6,069 nt of DNA from Bacteroidales bacterium (GTDB lineage Bacteria; Bacteroidota; Bacteroidia; Bacteroidales; Paludibacteraceae): the NCBI GenBank assembly GCA_900771035.1, contig CAAGML010000189.1:1-6069 (forward strand), given 5' to 3'. The stretch's first letter is position 1. Every line of letters begins with the position of its first letter. This document shows, piece after piece, positions 1 through 6,069 of this stretch. Below the pieces are notes generated by a model. It was not told the origin of the DNA. It did no database searches and saw nothing but the letters and a program-made list of their open reading frames with translations. Position numbers and translations under genes: made by a program.

Positions 1-142
1 CATTTGCAATTATAACACTTTTGGCTGATTTGATAATAATGTTTTGCAGGAAATTATTTACCGATTTTTTGTCGGTTTTTATTTACCGAAAATTGCGGGT
101 TCAAAGTTACCGATTACAAGGTCAGGATTTCGATGTGTGCAC
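1..142. other. Noncoding region downstream of recX with repeated TTACCGA
   Basis: This AT-rich stretch lies beyond the recX stop and carries no credible reading frame. It holds three direct copies of TTACCGA at 58-64, 83-89 and 107-113, spaced 25 and 24 bp start to start. A TCGGT at 72-76 can pair with ACCGA at 60-64 or with ACCGA at 85-89, giving two mutually exclusive 5-bp stems. On the minus strand the 60-76 stem is followed by AAATAATTT, so it could act as a weak terminator for the gyrB-recX unit. The evenly spaced repeats could instead be a protein-binding site. Neither role is proven. The next gene to the left is outside the window. Confidence 0.4.
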
Positions 143-580
143 TCACAAAATCCGTGATATTAGTCCTCCTTCAAAGCCTCGTGACAGAGCATAGTTATAG
201 AGTTTTCCTTTGACCTCGTATTCACTCTTTCCTTTAATCTTTTTACGTTGGGAGTCAATCAGTTCACGCAGCACCTCAATATATTTTTCATCGTCAATCT
301 CAGTCAATGCCTCCTGTATCACATCATCGTCAATGCTTTTAGCTTTCAGCATCATCCAAATCTTTTTCCTCCCCCATTTGTTGAACTGGAACTTGTCTTT
401 TACGTACGCCCTTGCGTATCTTGAGTTGTTCACAAACCTTTCTTTGATAAGCCATTCCACTATCTCGCGTTTTTCGTCCGCAGAGATTTCACAGCCTCGA
501 AGTTTGTCCCAAATGTCCTGTTCGCAATGCTCGGCACGTGAACAGTAGTTTGCCATTTTCTCGAGTATCACCTTATCCAT
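143..580 (-). CDS. recX: RecX family regulatory protein
   Basis: RecX proteins bind RecA filaments in the cytoplasm and modulate recombination and the SOS response. The 145-residue product is all-helical in character and of usual length for a short RecX. Family features are visible: a Cys-Ser/Glu-containing first helix with a KL ending (residues 13-27), the core FVNNSRYARAYVKDK (49-63), the KWGRKKI turn (68-74), and an AL..ID segment before a Tyr (91-100). The C-terminal RGFEGGLI (134-141) resembles Bacteroidetes members. The ATG at 578-580 lies inside the end of prmC, overlapping it by 13 nt in a different frame, so the two are probably translationally coupled. No strong ribosome binding site is visible. 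recA is not in the window, which is common. The family call is firm; the effect on RecA (inhibition or stimulation) varies between species and cannot be read here. Confidence 0.88.
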   Translation of the reverse strand: MDKVILEKMANYCSRAEHCEQDIWDKLRGCEISADEKREIVEWLIKERFVNNSRYARAYVKDKFQFNKWGRKKIWMMLKAKSIDDDVIQEALTEIDDEKYIEVLRELIDSQRKKIKGKSEYEVKGKLYNYALSRGFEGGLISRIL

Positions 581-1383
581 CTGCCGCTGATAAATCTGTT
601 GTTACCAAACATGTCTCTCTTAATTCCGACATCCGCATAACCTGCCAATCTGAATACATTTGCGGTCTCTTCACCCAATTCCCGGTTAATCTCGACGTAG
701 AATCTCCCTCCTTTTTTCAGATACCTGCTGCCAAATTCCGCAATTGCCTTGTAGAACATCAGTGGGTTATCCTCCGTGGCAAACAACGCAATCCCAGGCT
801 CATACATCAGCACGTTGTTTTCAATCAGCGATTTCTCGGAAGGTCTGATATACGGTGGGTTAGATACGATGATATCGTATCTCTCATATTCCTGAGCCGG
901 GGAAAGGACATCGTCCCTCACCACTCTTACCTCTGTTCTGTTTGCTGAGAAATTCTCTGTTGCCAAACCAATTGCCTCCTCTGACTTCTCCATTGCCGTC
1001 ACGTTCCATCTTTTCGCCAATGCCGTGGCAATACATCCACTTCCCGTTCCTATATCTATTATTTTCAGACCTTCGTCCTTCTCATTCTCCAATATCCACT
1101 GCGTCATCTCCTCTGTCTCAGGGCGTGGAATCAATGCCCTGCGGTCACATTTTATTCTGTTTCCGCAGAACATTGTCCATCCTGTTATATATTGTATCGG
1201 TTCACTGTTCAGTGCCCTTTCCGTCATCTCCTGAGCCTTCGGCACATCTTTGAGTCTCAGTCTGTTCATCAATATTTTCCCGATAGTGAGTCCTGTTGCC
1301 TCTTCTGCTATTATCTGCGCTATGGCTCGTGCCTCGTCCCGTCCGTAAACTGTTTCTAATCTGTCGGTGATTTCCCTAATCAT
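568..1383 (-). CDS. prmC: Peptide chain release factor N5-glutamine methyltransferase (PrmC/HemK)
   Basis: PrmC uses S-adenosylmethionine to methylate the glutamine of the GGQ motif in release factors RF1 and RF2, which improves peptide release at stop codons. Residue numbers here count the GTG at 1386 as residue 1. An N-terminal helical domain (about 1-75) includes EPIQYITG (62-69), which typifies the release-factor-binding domain. LIPRPETE (86-93), the SAM-binding loop DIGTGSGCIA (111-120), the catalytic NPPY (176-179), YEPGIALFA (195-203) and a C-terminal RDMFGNNRFI (257-266) follow in the expected order. Two starts are possible: GTG at 1384-1386 or ATG at 1381-1383. I prefer the ATG because its A is the last base of the dnaN stop (TGATG), a typical coupling arrangement. 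The product is then 271 residues, normal for the family. The 3' end overlaps recX. NPPY alone would also fit other methyltransferases, but the full motif set makes PrmC secure. Confidence 0.94.
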   Translation of the reverse strand: MIREITDRLETVYGRDEARAIAQIIAEEATGLTIGKILMNRLRLKDVPKAQEMTERALNSEPIQYITGWTMFCGNRIKCDRRALIPRPETEEMTQWILENEKDEGLKIIDIGTGSGCIATALAKRWNVTAMEKSEEAIGLATENFSANRTEVRVVRDDVLSPAQEYERYDIIVSNPPYIRPSEKSLIENNVLMYEPGIALFATEDNPLMFYKAIAEFGSRYLKKGGRFYVEINRELGEETANVFRLAGYADVGIKRDMFGNNRFISGRWIR

Positions 1384-2507
1384 CACTTAATCAACATAGG
1401 CATGACAAGGTGAAGCAAATCCTCGCCCTCTTTTATTTCGTTAGGCATGAATATTGCCGCCCTTGAGGAGTCGCCCAGTTTGATTCTGACATTCTGGCTG
1501 TCGATATTTGCCAACACGTCAGCCACCTGTGTTGCCCTGAAACCTATCATCATCTCCTCACCGTTATATTGACAGGTCATTGTCTCCATACCAGAACGGC
1601 TTGTGTCAATATCCTGCGCACGGAGTTCCATTGTGTTGTCGCTCACTGACATCTTGATGAGGCATGTGGCAGGGTTTGCATAAACCATCAGGCGGCGTAT
1701 CGCACTGTTCAGTGTCTCACGGTCAATGATAAGCTCGTATGGGTTGTCCTTAGGGATAACAGCATTGTAGTTAGGATATTTGCCTTCAATCTGCTTGCTT
1801 ATCATTGTGAAATCGTCTGTCTTGATGACGATGTTCATCTCGTTGAATGAGACATCAACTACTGTGGTGTCGTTGCCTGACATCATGCTTTTGATGAGCA
1901 GTGCAGTCTTTTTAGGCATGATGAATGTGCATGGTTCGGCGGTCTTCACGCTCGAATATGTGTTTTTGGTCAGTTTGTGAGCGTCGGTGGCGGCAAAGAT
2001 GATTTTGTCTTCCTGCATGTCAACGAAGATACCTGTCATTGTGGGTCTTCTTGCGTCTGCTGAGGTGGAGATTACAGTGTTGCTGACGCCAGAATAAAGC
2101 AGGTTGGTAGGTATGCTGAGGTGTTTCATTTCCTGATTGAGGTCTATGTTCTCAGGATATCCCTCTCCCTTCAGTCCAATGAAATTGTATTTACCTGTCG
2201 AGCTTTTGATTATGACTTCCATATTCTCTTCGTTGATGTCTATCTCAATGTTCTGCTCAGGGAAGCTTCTGAGAGTCTCAGTTATCAGTTTCGCGGGAAG
2301 TGCAACCGCAAGATTTGTACCCGTTTCATTTACCTCTGCATTTGTAATAATGGTGTTTTCAAGGTTTGTGCCCATTATCGTGAGGTTAGTGCCGTCAATC
2401 TTGAACAAGGCATTATCCAGGATAGGCATAACATTGTTCGGTGCGATTACTCGGTTGGCAAGTTGCATGCAGTTCAGCAATACACTGCTTGAAATGTTGA
2501 TTGTCAT
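1383..2507 (-). CDS. dnaN: DNA polymerase III beta subunit (sliding clamp)
   Basis: DnaN forms a ring-shaped dimer around DNA, tethers the replicative polymerase, and recruits other DNA polymerases, ligase and mismatch-repair proteins through a hydrophobic pocket. The 374-residue length fits three repeated clamp domains of about 125 residues each. Recognisable parts are the N-terminal CMQLANRVI...PILDNALFKI (residues 13-38), the TNLENTI strand (53-59), and the second-domain stretch with SADARRPTMTGIFVD (149-163) and AATDAHKLT (172-180). The protein ends with VMPMLIK, matching the conserved C-terminal MPM segment that lines the partner-binding pocket. ATG at 2505-2507 is preceded by an A-rich leader (CATAAAAAC) rather than a Shine-Dalgarno, as usual in Bacteroidetes. 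Only 29 nt separate it from the gyrB stop, with no terminator, so it is probably cotranscribed with gyrB. The stop overlaps the prmC start. No defect is seen. Confidence 0.96.
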   Translation of the reverse strand: MTINISSSVLLNCMQLANRVIAPNNVMPILDNALFKIDGTNLTIMGTNLENTIITNAEVNETGTNLAVALPAKLITETLRSFPEQNIEIDINEENMEVIIKSSTGKYNFIGLKGEGYPENIDLNQEMKHLSIPTNLLYSGVSNTVISTSADARRPTMTGIFVDMQEDKIIFAATDAHKLTKNTYSSVKTAEPCTFIMPKKTALLIKSMMSGNDTTVVDVSFNEMNIVIKTDDFTMISKQIEGKYPNYNAVIPKDNPYELIIDRETLNSAIRRLMVYANPATCLIKMSVSDNTMELRAQDIDTSRSGMETMTCQYNGEEMMIGFRATQVADVLANIDSQNVRIKLGDSSRAAIFMPNEIKEGEDLLHLVMPMLIK

Positions 2508-2536
2508 GTTTTTATGTAGTTTTATTATTTAACGGA

Positions 2537-4519
<1,983 letters not shown>

Positions 4520-4527
4520 TTAGCCTA

Positions 4528-4535
4528 CAAATTTA
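4528..4535 (-). promoter_or_regulatory. Candidate Bacteroidetes -7 promoter element for gyrB
   Basis: Read on the minus strand, this is TAAATTTG, an exact match to the TAnnTTTG -7 consensus used by the Bacteroidetes primary sigma factor. It lies 27 nt ahead of the gyrB ATG, which would give a short A-rich leader of about 20 nt. A good TTTG -33 element is not obvious at the expected distance; the sequence there is TGGTG. The position and the lack of any gene in 4502-4741 make this the best promoter candidate for the gyrB-dnaN-prmC-recX unit, but an 8-bp match in AT-rich DNA can occur by chance. Confidence 0.5.
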
Positions 4536-4697
4536 CGAATTTTTTCTGACATAGGCACCATATTTTCCATCTTTTTTTCCACAAAAAATTCGCCTTGCGT
4601 TTCTTGCTGTTTTGGTAGTTGTAAATGCCTTCCAACGCCCTTCTTCCGCATAGCAATGAGCTCAAATGAATCTATAGAACTCACTTGAAATAATTGA

Positions 4698-4727
4698 AAT
4701 GGGCTTCCGTTTTTTCGGAAGCCCATT
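4698..4727 (-). terminator. Hairpin terminator after the cytosine methyltransferase
   Basis: A perfect 12-bp inverted repeat, AATGGGCTTCCG at 4698-4709 and CGGAAGCCCATT at 4716-4727, encloses a six-base loop that is all T on the plus strand and all A on the minus. It begins 14 nt after the methyltransferase stop codon. On the minus strand the stem is followed by a moderately T-rich run (TCAATTATTTC), which fits intrinsic termination of the methyltransferase transcript. The sequence after the stem on the plus strand is less T-rich. It insulates gyrB from transcription coming from the restriction-modification locus. Confidence 0.78.
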
Positions 4728-4741
4728 ATCGTTTATCCTAA

Positions 4742-5779
4742 CTAATACAATGACTGGTTTGCACTTTCAAATAAATCCTGCTGAACCATATTTTCCAAAA
4801 TATACAGAGGCTTATATTGTTCTTGGTGATATGTTTTCTTAACCTGTAGAGCAAGTTTATATGCTAACAACGGTGGAACAGCATTGCCAATCTGGTAAAA
4901 GCATTTGTTTTCATTCCCGGCAAATTCAAACCAATCAGGGAAAGTCTGTAATCTTGCCGCTTCTCTGTAGGTTATTCTCCGTCTCCTTCCGTCTTTCAGA
5001 CGAACACGCTGCATGTCACTTGTTGCCCCGGCAAGATTGCGGCAAGTTATCGTACGTGCAGGTTTGTCGGGATAAAGGTCTCGCGGGTTTATACAATGGG
5101 ATTTCTCCTCATATACGGCAATATATTCATCTTGTCTGGCAGTCAGTATTTTTTCAAGTGGTTCTTCGTTGTACATTGTATCGCCAATTGCATCGCTGAC
5201 AGTCTTTTTGTTTTGCTCATAAACAGGAAAGTTGAATGATGAACGATGCCCCACACAAATAAGTCTTTCCCTGTTCTGCGGCACTCCATAGTTTACGGCA
5301 TTCATTATCCTGTGTTCGACAATATAGCCCAATTTTTGGAGTTCTTTCTCAATCAACTCAAAATACCATTTATGGCGACCCAAGATATTTGCTACATTTT
5401 CAAACAGAAAAACCTTTGGTTGCAACCGCTTCACAGCATCAATGAAAACAGGAAATCCGTCACGTGCATCCTCAATTCCCATCTGATTTCCAAATCTACT
5501 GAATGGTTGACATGGCGGACCACCTATGACAATATCTATTCTGTCTGATTGTGGATAGTCAAAACCAACGGTCAGAAACTCCTTATAGCACACCCCCTTA
5601 AGATTTCTGTTGTAGGTTTCGACAGCCTCTTCCGTCATTTCATAACCTATCGTTTTGAACCCTGCTGCCTCAAAACCCAAGGACAATCCTCCACAGCCAG
5701 CAAACAAGTCAAGAACTATTGCCTCCTCTTGGATTTTAGGAGTTAACAGTTCGTCTAAATATGTACTGAATTGCGTCAT
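4742..5779 (-). CDS. DNA (cytosine-5-)-methyltransferase of a type II restriction-modification system
   Basis: This enzyme transfers a methyl group from S-adenosylmethionine to carbon 5 of cytosine within a specific DNA site, protecting that site from a partner nuclease. All main family motifs are present in order in 345 residues: motif I DLFAGCGGLSLGF (24-36), motif IV GGPPCQPFS (86-94) with catalytic Cys90, motif VI ENV (127-129), motif VIII QNRER (168-172), a target-recognition region of about 90 residues (173-265), motif IX REAARLQTFPDWF (272-284) and motif X QIGNAVPPL (296-304). About 40 residues follow motif X. It appears intact and active. The target site cannot be read from sequence alone. 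Its ATG is one base after the stop of the upstream endonuclease fragment (TGA-G-ATG), typical of a coupled operon. A hairpin terminator follows. The gene appears more AT-rich than gyrB, which fits acquisition by transfer. Confidence 0.95.
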   Translation of the reverse strand: MTQFSTYLDELLTPKIQEEAIVLDLFAGCGGLSLGFEAAGFKTIGYEMTEEAVETYNRNLKGVCYKEFLTVGFDYPQSDRIDIVIGGPPCQPFSRFGNQMGIEDARDGFPVFIDAVKRLQPKVFLFENVANILGRHKWYFELIEKELQKLGYIVEHRIMNAVNYGVPQNRERLICVGHRSSFNFPVYEQNKKTVSDAIGDTMYNEEPLEKILTARQDEYIAVYEEKSHCINPRDLYPDKPARTITCRNLAGATSDMQRVRLKDGRRRRITYREAARLQTFPDWFEFAGNENKCFYQIGNAVPPLLAYKLALQVKKTYHQEQYKPLYILENMVQQDLFESANQSLY

Positions 5780-5780
5780 C

Positions 5781-6011
5781 TCAGTCTTTGTGAATGTCGA
5801 GAAATTTGTACCCGTTGAAATGGATAAGATGCTCTGGGCAATCTGCTATCCAAACTTCTGTCTCCCACGCAATGTCTTTAGCCCTCTTCTTGAATATCTC
5901 TTTGTTCTCAAAAGCCGTAAAGAATACCACTTCAGCAGTACATTTTGAATCTTTCAACTTTTGCGGCGCAACCGACAAACCCTGTGGGGAAGGCGTACGG
6001 TTGCTAACCAA
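5781..6011 (-). pseudogene. C-terminal remnant of a BsuBI/PstI-family restriction endonuclease
   Basis: BsuBI/PstI-type enzymes are type II restriction endonucleases that cut unmodified DNA. The last 55 or so residues match the characteristic C-terminus of this family: an FFTAF segment (normally VTAF), then DIAWETEVWIAD, then HLIHFNGYKFL, ending HIHKD-like where relatives have a GPY-type end. The expected preceding region, with the EAV..GP.S..KR type motif of the nuclease fold, is missing. The 76-residue frame can start only at a TTG (6009-6011), because a TAG at 6021-6023 closes it upstream, and full family members are several times longer. The other two minus-strand frames up to the right edge do not supply the missing part. 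Homology appears to fade near residue 18-21 (about 5951-5960), beyond which the sequence looks noncoding. I infer a truncated gene, probably inactive. A frameshifted gene, or an independent small protein from the TTG, is less likely. Confidence 0.7.
5968..6004. repeat. Inverted repeat GCAACCG/CGGTTGC at the broken end of the nuclease gene
   Basis: GCAACCG at 5968-5974 is the exact inverse of CGGTTGC at 5998-6004, with a 23-nt interior that contains a smaller CCC-TGT-GGG stem (5980-5988). The structure begins where similarity to the endonuclease ends and is more GC-rich than its surroundings. It may be the end of a dispersed repeat or insertion-derived element running off the window. No transposase or target-site duplication is visible here, so its nature is inferred. 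Confidence 0.4.
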
Positions 6012-6036
6012 AAACTGTCGCTAAACGATACATGAA

Positions 6037-6061
6037 GAAAGGGATGTCTCTGACTCCTTTC
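6037..6061. repeat. Short inverted repeat GAAAGG/CCTTTC near the right edge
   Basis: GAAAGG at 6037-6042 is matched by CCTTTC at 6056-6061 around a 13-nt loop. Together with the structure at 5968-6004 it suggests that the final 100 or so bases are a structured, noncoding sequence rather than part of the endonuclease gene. A 6-bp match alone is weak evidence. Confidence 0.25.
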
Positions 6062-6069
6062 ACCTGTGC

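Noticed and set aside
4575..4583. TTTTCCACA, one mismatch from a DnaA box, near gyrB and dnaN, raising the idea of a replication origin
   Set aside because: It is a single imperfect box in AT-rich DNA with no cluster of boxes or dnaA gene nearby.
4520..4726. A 68-codon minus-strand frame between the methyltransferase and gyrB
   Set aside because: It runs through the terminator hairpin and the candidate gyrB promoter, is low in complexity, and resembles no family I know.
5794..6024. A 76-codon plus-strand frame opposite the endonuclease remnant
   Set aside because: It overlaps the clearly recognisable BsuBI/PstI C-terminus on the other strand and has no motif of its own.
6032..6069. ATG on the plus strand opening a frame (MKKGMSLTPFTC) to the right edge
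   Set aside because: Only 12 codons are visible, there is no ribosome binding site, and the stretch lies in the structured, apparently noncoding segment.

Overview
The window looks like chromosomal DNA from a member of the Bacteroidales, most likely Prevotella or a close relative. This rests on the character of the GyrB, DnaN and RecX proteins, A-rich leaders before start codons with no clear Shine-Dalgarno sequence, and a TAnnTTTG-type -7 promoter element upstream of gyrB. The genus is inferred. Every convincing gene lies on the minus strand, so transcription runs from right to left.

Positions 4501 down to 143 hold a compact housekeeping block: gyrB (DNA gyrase B), dnaN (DNA polymerase sliding clamp), prmC (release-factor glutamine methyltransferase) and recX (RecA regulator). 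A 29-nt gap separates gyrB from dnaN. The dnaN/prmC junction is a TGATG stop-start overlap, and prmC and recX overlap by 13 nt, so the block is probably one transcription unit driven from just upstream of gyrB. It joins replication, topology and recombination functions with a translation-termination enzyme. Positions 1-142, beyond recX, are noncoding and carry three TTACCGA copies and small competing stems.

Positions 4742-6069 are accessory. They hold an intact DNA (cytosine-5) methyltransferase followed by a perfect 12-bp hairpin terminator. Just upstream, one base away, is the C-terminal end of a BsuBI/PstI-family restriction endonuclease. Its reading frame is closed by a stop at 6021-6023. 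None of the three minus-strand frames from about 5965 to the right edge shows the expected upstream part of that family; the stretch instead has inverted repeats and looks noncoding. The simplest reading is a restriction-modification system whose nuclease was truncated, perhaps by a repeat element, leaving an orphan methyltransferase next to gyrB. No tRNA, rRNA, CRISPR array or complete transposase was seen. The disrupted restriction-modification locus is the most interesting part; I found no convincing new multi-gene system.
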